Assembly (NCBI RefSeq): GCF_000275845.1
Contig: NW_006766897.1
Coordinates: forward strand, 424,321 to 488,320
Direction of reading: 5' to 3'
Source of the DNA: Dichomitus squalens LYAD-421 SS1
Lineage: Eukaryota > Basidiomycota > Agaricomycetes > Polyporales > Polyporaceae
DNA length: 64,000 nt
Position numbers and translations under genes: made by a program. Positions 1 through 10,733 of the stretch are shown in pieces. Under the pieces are notes generated by a model, which saw only the letters and a program-made list of their open reading frames with translations, was not told the DNA's origin and ran no database searches. The stretch's first letter is position 1. Each line of letters starts with the position of its first letter.

Positions 1-3000
1 CACGTCTTCCGAGTGTCGCACGGCGGAAGGGAATCTCTGCTGAGGCGGCCGCTGGGAGACCGGAGTGTGGCCCACGGTGCGCGAGCGTGAAGGCGTCTGC
101 GTCGGTGGAGAATGGCGACTTCTCTGGGGAGGGTGGGGAGCAGTACTTCGCGGTTTCTTCTCACGTTCCGTGTCGTCCCCTTCGTCGCTCGTGTCCGTCT
201 CGTCCTCGCTGGATTCATCGGAGTCCGAGTTAGACGTGCCAGAGCCAGACGTCGATTCCTCCTCGCTGGAGTCATCCTCCTCGTCCGTCTCCTGCGCAGC
301 GAGGTCTGCCGCATCTCCATCCACAAGGTCCCCGAAGCTGAGGTCATGGACGACACCGTTGACGAGCTGCGCTGCGGCCTCGTCCTCCGCGTCAGCGTCG
401 TTCATGCCTTGTGTGCGACCGAATCGACGTCGCAACTTCGCCTCGTAGGCAACCTTCAGTTTGTAGTGATAGAGCGCAACCTCGTCAACCTCACGAAGGA
501 TGCTCTCGCGGTCGGTGCCAGTGTGCGGCAGGAGGAACTCCAGTGAGAGCTTCTCCCCGAGGCCTTCGCGCATCAGAGTGAGGAAGAGCTCGATCCAGCG
601 CATGAGGTTCGTGAATAGCCCTTCGCCCTTGGAGTGCACCTTGTGGACGAAGCTATAGAATGACTGTTCATGCCGTTGAATCAAATCTATGAATATCTGC
701 ACTGTGCGCGCGGGATCCGTCTGGCTCACTGTCATGCACAATAGTTTAGGATGTCAACTAGAGTAGCTAGAACGTGCACGGAGGAGAGTAACGTACATTC
801 CTCGGTTTGCTCCACCGTCCGGATCAGGTCATTGATGAAGTTCTGAAGGTCACCCAACGAGTCGGCGATGCTAGCGGCCCGGTACACTTGCGCGAGTGGT
901 GCGTAGAAGATCGTGATAATGTCCTTGAGCAAGTCCGACGTAGTTCCCTGCGAGTGGCTGAGTATCCATCCGACCAATCGTTTCCGAGGCAACTCACTTC
1001 GAAGATAAGCTCTATCAGCTGTTCCCTATCCCTAAGGCGCGCATACAGCTTAGCCAGAACGCTCAGGTCCTCGAAAAGCCACCCCTCCTCGTCCTGCGGG
1101 CCCTCGTCGTCGTCAGAATCCGCCAGAGATTCTTGGTACCTGACGTATTCCTTGTGCGCACGGTGTGCATACATGACGCGCTGGAATTGAGCACGCGAGA
1201 GCGGCGGCTGCTCGCCGGAGCGAAGCACGACAGCAAGCACATGTATGTTCTCGGCGGCTGAATCGTCATGAGCACGGGGGTTTGCGGGACGTACGTGTGT
1301 ACTTACCGGCATCGGCCTTGTACACTGCCTGGATCTCTCGTGGAGCGTACACATACAACCGGACCTTCTCGCACATCACGGGATCATCGACCTTCTCCTT
1401 GACAGCCTCGATATCCTCGTTGATTGCACGGACTTCTTCCATGAGCGAGCCGGTGAACATGCGTTGGAGCAGGCTGCGGCCGCCGAACGGGGTCGCCAGG
1501 AAGAGGTCGAGGACGCCGCGGATCATGCCCATGGGGTTGCTGATCTTGAGTGCCGCTTTCAGCATGAAGTACGGCATGAGGCCGTGTATCCGCTTCATGC
1601 TGGCGAACGTCTCCGATGCGTTATCCGCGGCCACAAAATGATGGAATACTGTCGATGCCAGCCTGCGATACCCAAGGAGTGAGTGACGAGCAAGGGGCGA
1701 TCACGTCAGTTCGACGTACGATATTCGCGCCCACTCCATGACGGCCTGGTAGCTTGGCGGGAGGTTCCGAACGTCTGGCGTATCCTTGATCGTGGCGAAT
1801 ATATGCGTGAGTCCGTCTGAGGCAACACAACAAGTGAGCTCGCGCATGCATGTCGGCGGTGACGCCTGTGCGTACCCTTCCCGAGTAGCTCGCCCTTCAC
1901 ACTGCGCACTGTCTCTCGGAGACCATCGACCCTCGCCGTAATTTCCTTTGCGAACCGCATTCTACCGTCCTCACGCATGCGGTCCGCTTCCTCGCGCCGC
2001 CGAGCATCGGCCATCTCCTCCTCAGTCAGTCTCGTCGGGCCGCTGAGCAGGAACGACCTCAACACTGGGGAAGACGCGAAGGTCGATGTCGATAGTAGTG
2101 TGTGCAGGTACGACCGCAGCGTCAAGCGGTTCTTCTCTCTAGATAGACGGGCAGCTTGTTGGGATACGCCACCGCCACCGTAGCCGGTGTAGGTACTCGA
2201 GCCGAAACCACCTGGCATGCCATTGCTGAGGGATATCGGACTAGTCGGCGAGCCGCGATTGAATGAATCGCCACTGGAATTACGATCGGCATCGTACAGG
2301 TGATCTACTCCATTTGGCCGACCGGGTATGGGCGGCATTCGACCCGCTTGAGACGCGGTAGGGCTGACGATCGGAACGCCAGGACCATGACGAGGATTGT
2401 ACGACGTCGAGTAGGATGAGGACGATGCAGACGGTGGTGGGGAAGGGAAAGAGGTGTCAAAGTAGGACGCAGAAGACGGCGCGGTTGAGATTGTGACGTT
2501 CACGAAACTGCGATCCTTTGGGGGAGGCTGTGGTATGACTTCCTCGGGATGGGCTTTGCGGAGCTCGTCGGCAAGTGTCTTGAAATCACCATACCGTCGT
2601 GACACAAAGACATCTGGCCGGCCCCTTCTGCGAGTGCGGATAATGAACTCCTATGGATCACGAGACCATTGCAATTGTGAGATATCTGCGATCTGCAGTG
2701 TGAGGACTACACGCACCTCATGTACTTTACTGCGCATCCGTCTCTTCTCTGTAACGGATCGAACGCATACCACATTGACATCAAAGCTGTCCTTCAACTT
2801 CTTCTCCTTCGCAGCGCGCCTCTTCGCCAATACTTCTAGCCGATTCAGATCAGCTTGGGTCAAACGAACGACCTCCTCCGGCTCAACGAGCTTGGTCGCA
2901 CTGGTGATGAGCATGGAGAGGTTACGCTCCAATTTGTTAAGCAGTTTGCGGCGAGCAGCTTCTTCCGATTCCTCCGGGTTATCATCAAGGACAGAAGTGG

Positions 3001-3529
3001 GGGATAGATTTCGGGAGAGCAAGGAGGCTAGGAATGGCTGGACCTTGTCTGGGAAGAAGTCCTTAGGTGCTGAAGTCAGGAAAGGGAAGGAGAGGACATA
3101 TTTCCGGAAGACAAATCGCAAGAAGGGGAGATCTAGGTGCGGCGCATCTTTCGGAGGGGGCGTGAACGGATGGCCAAGGAAGGAGAAGGTAGAGACATCA
3201 TTCGTGGGTGCAGTTACGAGGGCATCGAGTTCGCGCTGAAACTCAAGACGAATTAGCTCCTTCTTGAGATAGTGAGCGCGGATCGGGGTCAGCTCGTGCG
3301 TGTTCTGTGCTGAATTGGACGACGCGGCACCTGTTGAGGCGGCAGGTTGAGGGATAGGCGGAGGTTGATCGTGAACAGGAGATGCAGGTAATGGCGAAGC
3401 AAGCGGAGTCGCGAAATGAACGTCATCGGAACCTGATGATTGTGGGTGGTCAGAGCGAGTCGGTGAAGGTGGTGGGTCGGGAACAGGGCGGGAAGGACGG
3501 GTAGGCGAGAGGGGACCTGGTGCGTCCAT
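1..3529 (-). CDS. PX domain / DUF3818 protein (Lec1/YPR097W-like), C-terminus cut by window edge
   Basis: Seven exons can be joined in frame: 3529-2717, 2650-1876, 1816-1720, 1662-1307, 1257-998, 947-797 and 728-1. They give at least 1060 residues with no stop before base 1, so the C-terminus lies outside the window. A proline-rich N-terminus leads into the PX-associated region, ending in a helical stretch near residues 190-260. A PX core follows, with the phosphoinositide-pocket motif SRRYGDFKTLADEL. A long DUF3818 helical region comes next, with blocks such as GLTHIFATIKDTPDVRNLPP and DNASETFASMKRIHGLMPYF. The visible tail is very rich in Asp/Glu/Ser, then Pro/Arg. This domain order matches the fungal PX-associated family (yeast YPR097W/Lec1), peripheral membrane proteins linked to lipid transport. 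Family assignment is firm; the precise function is by homology. Confidence 0.93.
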
Positions 3530-3775
3530 CGTAGCGGACGTTGAGCAAGGAGTGGCAGAGAGAGCTGTGGGCAGGCCGCGCAGCGCGGCCGGAGAGGGTC
3601 GCTCGGGGCGGCAGAGGCGGCCAAGGCGAGGAATGCGCTGATTGCGTCACTGGACTGACTGCCACACAGCCACGTGAAATGTCCGATCTGTGCCTTGTCC
3701 CAACACCAGCGTACATATATGTAGCTGCACACAGCATACATCCAATACAGCAAGCATCTCTGTCTCAGTCCGCGA

Positions 3776-4286
3776 CTATGGTGCATATATGGCCTGGCCC
3801 CGGTATGTCTTGCCGTTCGCGTCCAACAGGCCCTTCAGCCGCGTCGCTATCGCCTTGACTCCCTCCCGACACTCGTCCATCTCCCTCCACGAACCTGCCA
3901 CGCTCCAGCACTCCGAGCACGCCTTGCTCGCCGCATTCACCGTCTCGACTTCCAACTCTTGACGCGCGTGCAGCGCGACCATGACATCCACAAGTCTGTT
4001 GAAACCCCCTCGCCACGACTGGACGCCCTCCTCCGCATTCATTGTGACGTCGGTGACCAGATACGACGATGCCAGACCGAGGCAACGCCGCAGAACCATC
4101 TGGTCTATGCGCCCGGAGGTACGGGTCATCCGGGCAAGGACGTCGACCGCAAAGCTCCTGTAGTTCGTTGCTGGTGAGAAGTCCGGGGCTGGCTCCTATT
4201 CGGTTGCACCCGGCCCAGGTCTCGGTCAATCATTCCAGCGTAATCGCCGTCAGATAGGCACGCACCTGCGCGGATGTAGCGGACAT
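3776..4286 (-). CDS. Conserved-looking 146-aa hypothetical protein
   Basis: Two exons: 4286-4266 encodes only the first seven residues (MSATSAQ), and 4195-3776 encodes the rest. The 70-nt intron (4265-4196) starts GTGCGT and ends AATAG, and both joins are phase 0. The 146-residue product is soluble and mostly helical, with blocks such as SFAVDVLARMTRTSGRIDQM and two cysteines in a KACSECW motif near residue 100. It has no signal peptide or membrane segment. Strong third-position GC supports real coding. I do not recognise a functional family. The 3' end lies about 250 bases from the start of the PX-domain gene on the same strand. Confidence 0.72.
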
Positions 4287-4764
4287 GAGCACTAGTATTG
4301 TATGTACAGGTCGCGTGTGTAGTTTGCACGGTTCCGGTGGGCGGCAGATGGATGGGGAGATGAAGTGCGAGTGCGGCCGAGACGAGGTGGACCGATTGCC
4401 CCGCGGGTATTCCCCTGGAGTGGCTGGCCAGTAATAGGAGTTTACAGTCGGTGACCTTGGGTTGTCTGAACAGGCTGCTACTGCATGTCATACCACACGC
4501 CATTCGTCCTTCCAGTCATCACCGCATGATAGTCAGGTTTGGAAAGTGCAGAGTAGCATGTGCAAGCCCGCGAATGTGCTCGACCCCGCGTCTGCCACTT
4601 TCGACTGGAGCGCATCAACTGTCGGAGTCGACGCTGCAGAAGAATCAGTCCTCCCCGCCCACGTGGCTACCGAGTTAACGTACCTGGGCGCCTCCCCATT
4701 GCCAGTTAGGATCGTTTCTCAGTGCATCGTCCTACAGCTTCACTGTCGGTCGCTCTTCCTCACC
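4287..4764. promoter_or_regulatory. Divergent intergenic region, hypothetical gene / CCDC47 homolog
   Basis: This 478-base gap separates two divergent start codons and presumably holds both promoters. It has no clear TATA box, repeat or open frame with coding character. Confidence 0.4.
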
Positions 4765-6234
4765 ATGGCGGCCCTCAACGTCGCAAAATTTCTGACGCCT
4801 CAGATGCCCGTTGTCACGCCGGACTATGATGGGCTAGAGTACAAGTGGAAATTCCTCACCTTCCGACCAGCCTGTATGTCCTGTGTGGAGCTGGGTGCAT
4901 CGTCGGGCAGCATCTCACTCCGATTTGTGCAGACTTCAAAAACGAGCTGTATTTCCTCGGGGCATTCCTCTTTTACCTGCTATTCTACTACGTTGGCAAG
5001 ACGGCCAATAAGGGCCGTGCGAACAAGTGGTGCGTACAAGTGTCTCGAAATCACTTGCTACGTGGACGCGAAGAGAATCAGCGTTGACTCCGTCATATCA
5101 GGTTTGAGACTCACTTACCACTCTACAAGACACAGTTCTCCCGGCCTGCTAATGCGGAGGGTCTCGTCGCAGGTTTGCTTTATGTCTTCGTCACCGCTTC
5201 ACTACTGGATGCTCATCCGTCCCGCCGTTGACGTGCAGATGGGAACAGCGACTTCTTCGCGTTTTCTACAGGTCGACGCGCCCTGACTTCGTTGCACACC
5301 ACGTTCACGCTCCGTCCGCGTCACGACCTCCTCCAGATAATCTACCAGTTCGGCCGCGGGATCGTCGAGCTAGACTACAACGTCTACGACAAGGTCGAGC
5401 TCGAGTTCACTTTCCGCGAGCCTGTGGGCAAGGAGGGAGTGGTGCCGGAGGCTGTATGGGCGATAGTCGCGAAGGACGAGATGAAGCAGCTCAGGAACGA
5501 CCGCTGGGATCTGGTGCGTGCCTTCAGCCCCTCCTAGACAGCGCGAAGCACGTAGCACCTGTTGACGCCGGTCTGGACAGACGTTCACCAAGACCACCGA
5601 GCACAGCGCGCTCCCCCCGTCTCTGGTCGTCATGTCTGGTACGTCCCCACGCGCGATTACGCGGTACGCGCAGCCCTCACCCCCGCCCGCAGAGTTCGCC
5701 GACATCACCACCAACCTGCTGAAGCCCTACGGCCAGTTCCAGCTCGCGCAGGTGCTTTCCAACCCCGCGACGCTGCCCTACTTCCGGTCCCTCTCGCTTA
5801 CCGACCAGCCGCGCGCCCGTCCGCCCGTCCCCCTCGACCCCTCCGAGCGTTCGAAGCGCCTCATCCTCTCCCTGGCCGTGCCCCCGAACGCCGACGCCGC
5901 CGCGACGCTCCCGCTAGTGACCGCGGCCTTCCAGCTCGTCGACATCATCGCCGGGGAGGGCAAGCTCCCCGGGGTGCGCGGCGGGCTGAACGCGGCGCTG
6001 CGCCCCGAGACGCGCACGAAGCTGCGCAAGGCGCGCGAGGAGGTCGAGAAGGAGATCCGCGACGAGGCGCAGCGCGAGAAGAAGGAGGAGGCGGAGGAGG
6101 AGAAGGCCGCGGCGCGGAAGCGGGCGCGGGACGAGCGCGTGTCGAAGCTGAGCGCGGCGGAGCAGCAGAAGGTGCTCGACCGCGAGAAGAAGCGGCTGCT
6201 GCGCAAATCGCAGGGCAAGCTCAAGGCGCGGTAG
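4765..6234 (+). CDS. CCDC47 homolog (DUF1682), ER membrane protein of the PAT complex
   Basis: Six exons (4765-4873, 4933-5029, 5102-5172, 5239-5513, 5581-5638, 5693-6234) give 383 residues, all phases consistent. One hydrophobic segment near residues 40-57 (FLGAFLFYLLFYYVG) follows a short lumenal N-terminus. A soluble middle domain ends in a highly charged, Glu/Lys/Arg-rich coiled coil from about residue 290 to the basic C-terminus. This is the architecture of CCDC47 (formerly DUF1682), which acts with Asterix as an ER chaperone for multipass membrane proteins in animals. The fungal role is inferred. The ATG is preceded by CACC. No unusual features beyond short introns. Confidence 0.9.
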
Positions 6235-6512
6235 TGCTCGCCACCACGCGTGCCTATGCGCTGTGGGATTGGTGCGCTCGAAGCGTACTTCTGCTGATCT
6301 TGGTTGCGCTGGGCCCACCTTGCCTCGCTGCCACCAACGCCGCTACAGACTATCACCCGCTCTATATCTAGTGTAGTGCAACTTCATAGGTAGGATAACT
6401 TAAATGCGCGTACATGTACAGGATCCATTGAGATAACTAGGTGGCCGTCGATAGCGTAAATCAGCTGAGACAGAACATTACCCGAATAGCAAGCATGGAC
6501 CAGAGAAACCCG

Positions 6513-9500
6513 TTAGAGAGGAGAGGTCGGCGTCCGTTGTACCAAGGCAGGTTGTGCAAGCGCACTACTTTCCCCGCTCTCCTGCTTAATACCGTTCCCG
6601 TTCTCCTGCGACTGGCTCTGCTCGCCGCCCTGCTCCTGACCGTTCTCCTTCGTCCCGCTTTGCACAACCGGTGGCTCCTGCGTCCGGCTGAGACCCAGCC
6701 GTCCGCCCCAATAGTTGAAGAACCGGAGTAGCCAAGTCGGCTTCAGGCTCGGGTGCTCGACCGCATCCCCCTCCTCTTCCGATTCCATGTCCATACCGGG
6801 TAGGACAGGGAACTCCTCTTCCTCCTCCGCCTCGTTCTCTGTCCTCCCCAGGCGATCCACCAGCCGCTGCTCCCCGTCGAGCCTCCACTGCACGCGATTG
6901 AATGGCCCATGCGCCCCACGAACTCCCTGGGGTAGCCTCCGCCCCGTCCCGAACACCTTCTCCCGGAGAGCGAGGACGCGCTGGCGGGGCTGGACCGCCA
7001 TGTGCCAAAGGTCCTCGACGAGGAACTGCGCGCTCTCATACGCGAGCGCGTTCGTCTCCTGCGTGAGGGCCTCCGCCTCGGTGCGGAGCGCCTCCAGCCG
7101 CTGCAGCTCCCCGGCGCGAGCGTCGAGCTCCGCGAGCTTGCCGCGCGCGCCCTCGTGGTCTGCGTGCAGTTTGGCGTTCTGCGCCGCGAGCTTGGACGCA
7201 AGGGCCTGGAGGCACGCGACGACGTTGGCGAGGTGCGCCTCGCGGCGGCGCATGACCAGCAGCTGGCCGCAGAGCTCGACGTCGATCCGCATGCGCTCAA
7301 CTGGGAGGATGCGGGTGTCGGCGAGGTCGAGAGCGTCGTCGAAGCTCCGTCTGCGATACGGTCCAGCGGCTAGGACTCGTCGTCGGCGTAACTCCTTCTC
7401 CATGTCGTCGAGATCATCCATATCTGCGTTGTTGTCCTCACCAGGAGACGAGTCCGCCCTGCCAAGCGGGCTTGCACCGACATGGTGGCGGACTTTGGCG
7501 CTGCTGCTACTATGATCATGGAGTAGACCGCGAGCGGTGCGAGCGTCTGACCAACTGACGATGCGCGATTGTGACTTGATGGGTGGTCGTCTGTGGTTGA
7601 ACTCCGAGACCCGTCGATCGTACTCCGATACATCGCTAGCAGAACGCTCAGCGCTGGGAAGTGAGCCGACACCCAGCATGAGTGGGTTGGGGACATCAGC
7701 TGTCGATAAGTTTTGTAAGAGCGCCGTCGAAGGCAAGAGGGAGATGAGATATATAAACGTACAGGTGGGGGACTGCTGACCGCTACTCAAGAATTCTTCT
7801 TCATCTGCAGGGTCTCTGGAACAACGATGTGAAATTGAATACAAACCCCATGGACAGGGTGCCGTAAACACAACAAACCTTGAAACGACGACAGAGGGGA
7901 CCAAGGACGATTGACCGGACTTCTCGGACAGCCCTCGAGGACCATCCGTCAGGAAGGCCTTGCCAAGCGTGCCAAAGTCGACGCTCAACTTCTTCCCTTT
8001 ACCCAAGCTACTCAGAATTCCACATGAGCACCCGGACGACTGACCTTCGGGACCACTTAATCACACACTCACCCTGCCCAGCTCTCAATCTTCCTCTGCA
8101 TCCTGCCGCCCCACGGTCTGTCCCACTCATCGCCAGACCTAGCCTCTCTATGACTGTCTCTGTCCCTCTCGTCTTTGTCCCTGCCGTCTTTGCTCAGGAC
8201 ATCCTTCTCGCCGTCCCTCTCCCTCTCTTTCTCCTCCCGCTCGCGTTCCCCATCACTCCACACCGCCTCCTTCTCGCGACGCTTCTTCTCCGCGTGCCCG
8301 GCACGGCCTGTCCAGAGGTACCGCAGGCTCTGCGGCGCGTCTTTCGAGGTCGTCGCGCAACGTGCCAATGCGGCCAGGTCTGTCGTCACGCTGAGCGTCG
8401 TCACCGTCGTCGGCCCCCCGCTCTCGGTCCCATGGGTGCGCAGGTCCGTCGCGAGGTCGTCCAGCTTGTTCTTGAGCACGCGGTGCACCTTGTACGACTC
8501 GCTCTGGCGCGATTTCTCGTAGTGGGCCTCTATCGTCTCGATGAGACTTTGCGTGAGGAACACCACGCTCGGCGGACTAGCGCTCGGCCCTAGCAATGGC
8601 GGAACAGGCGATCCGGAGTTTGAGCTCCCGATCGAACTCGAAGCGATGGTGGGGGTGGTGGGGAGAACGAGGTGAGAATGCGATGATGATTGCTGACTCT
8701 TGTGGTAAAATGCGGTCAACGCTTTGACAAACGCGATCGGGTCTAGGAAGGGATCCTTGGGAACCACCTGCGAGATACGGGTGAGATACTGAGACAGAAA
8801 TGTGGGCGGGGACGTACCACCCCTAGAGCGAAGAGCTTGCTACGAATGCTGACGATGAGACTGAACAACGCTGCTATGACAGTAGGTTCCGCAACCCGCT
8901 CCGTCGGCTGTTGACCGATCCGAAGTCGTCAGCTCCGAGGCCATCAGCAAAGTAGTTCACACTACCTCAATATTTAGATATTGTTCTCCGATCTCGGTGA
9001 CCCAACGCTGTATCCCCTCACATGTCACATCGCATAACAGGCCGTTACGCTCCTCAGGGTCAAGGTCGAACATCCCGAAGATAGCTAGCGATGCCTGGAT
9101 GAGCTTCACCAGTTCCAAAACCGTCGCGCTGAATAGTTCGCGAGAGCGGGCAGGAGCTTTGTCGGCAACATGGTACATTGCGACGAAGCGGTCCTTGGTG
9201 GCATCGCTACAGTCACCGTCAGCACACTTCTCCGGTGTAGTGTGGTACGAGCCAAATGCCAGGTCCATGCGCCCTGTGGGACGCACCTCGGCTCTTCCAA
9301 AGTGAGGGCACTACGGCCGCCGCAGCCCATGCGAAGCAAATTCACATTTGAATACAATTGTTCTCGGACATCCAGGAAGTTGCCCGACGGTATGTGCACA
9401 ATTATGAAGTCAGAACGGAAGTTCGCCAGAGACGTGACCATCAGAACGCCCTTCTCTGTCTTTCGCCGTATATATACATTGAGTGACGGACACTGACATG

Positions 9501-10298
9501 AAGAAATGCTGTCTCGCACCTCCTTAGGCCTCGCGCCCTCTCTACGAAGACTCCGAATCGCATCATCCCATGCAGCCTGCGCCTCGGTGGATGACAGGCA
9601 CGGTTGTGGACTCAGAGCTGTGACCGTGATCTGCGAAACGTTATGACCTCCGCGCCAGGGGGATCGGCGGAATGCGCTACCTTATGTTTCGGATCCCCGG
9701 TGAATACCGTCAGCACAAGCACGGGCCGTTTACGTGCGACAACCCTTGGCGAAAAGACATCACCATGCCGCTACAAGCTTGGAATGCTGCCCTGAGAAGC
9801 GTACCACTTCTCCACTGCATATATCTGGAATCCTTCCAGCTCGAGCTGCTCTTCCACGACCTCGAACTTCTCTCCGCCTGGGAGCCACTCCGAGGCGCCG
9901 ACCACAGTGCGCTCTTGCGGCTCGTTGACGACGCTAACGGGAAGTGATCCAGCTCGACCCCGCCCAAGTTTGGATGGCGATGGCTTGGAGTTAGGGACTC
10001 GGGGCGAGGTAGGCCTCACGGCGCGTACCGTAGGCATGAGAAGCCGCCTTGAGGTACTCACGACATTTACAGACGAGACGTGCGGTGTATGATATGGTGT
10101 GGAGGGCACAGAGAGTGAGTTGTTTGCGCTGGAAGCAAACGTGTGCGCACGGGGTGCCGGGGGACGCGACGTAGGAGACGGCGGTGTCGAAGAAGACGGC
10201 ATTGTGGGCGACTTTGACCTTGGTGCAGGAGGTGACCCGGGTGCCTGCGGGAGGAGCGAAAGTCCGGAAGCCCTGGCTTTGGACGACAGGGAGGACAT
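6513..10298 (-). CDS. STB6-like protein (large, function unknown)
   Basis: Ten exons join in frame to 1078 residues: 10298-9805, 9744-9681, 9630-9520, 9459-9287, 9206-8966, 8907-8818, 8767-8073, 8007-7879, 7815-7763 and 7699-6513. The N-terminal 130 residues are Ser/Pro-rich and disordered. The STB6-like domain follows, with EGFQIYAVEKW, VLTVFTGDPKHK, GVLMVTSLANFRSDFIIVHI and PEERNGLLCDVTCEGIQRWV. A middle Ser/Arg/Glu-rich linker leads to a conserved C-terminal helical region around RMRIDVELCGQLLVMRRREA and FGTGRRLPQGV. Yeast Stb2/Stb6 were found as Sin3-binding proteins, so a link to histone deacetylation is possible but unproven here. The family is recognised from memory of fungal sequences; function is unknown. 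Confidence 0.88.
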
Positions 10299-10733
10299 GG
10301 CGCGGTACGGTGGTCGCTCAGAGTCAAAGACGCAAGTGGTCGTTCCCTAGATGGCATACGACAACATTCACAAGAAGCTCCTGGCCGAAGGCACGATTGC
10401 GCGAAAGTCACCGCACGCCGTCGGGAGACGGGAGATGAGAAGAGGTGAGGACGGACTTTACGGAAGGAGTCCTGACTGCAGTCTATATCGAATTTCCCAC
10501 GCGCAATAGGGCTATATTCCCAAGTCGACGGACTACAGGATCGACTTCGCGCCTGTCTGCGCTCCGTACACCCGCATGCCCTTCGCGGGGCCCCGTCCCC
10601 TCTCTCGTTGTCTTCCGGAGGTGCTTGCTCGCGAAAAGTCGCTGAAATACTCCCGGTCCTTCGGCATCCCACCCCACTCTCTTCGACCTCCGCACGTCTG
10701 CCGCGCGCACTTTGACGCTCTCCTCATAACACA
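10299..10733. promoter_or_regulatory. Divergent intergenic region, STB6-like / W-G-rich gene
   Basis: The 435-base gap lies between two outward-facing start codons. It is GC-rich with no clear TATA box; CTCATAACACA directly precedes the downstream ATG at 10734. No other element was seen. Confidence 0.4.

Noticed and set aside
1790..1820. Apparent frame break in the DUF3818 region of the PX protein
   Set aside because: Re-reading the bases across 1799-1802 gives an intact GLTHIFATIKDT sequence; it was my reading slip.
4462..5286. 274-codon plus-strand frame at the start of the CCDC47-like gene
   Set aside because: It runs through several introns in a different frame; the spliced CCDC47 frame explains the region.
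6715..7515. 266-codon plus-strand frame inside the STB6-like gene
   Set aside because: Antisense shadow of a conserved coding exon; composition is Ser/Arg-rich without domain.
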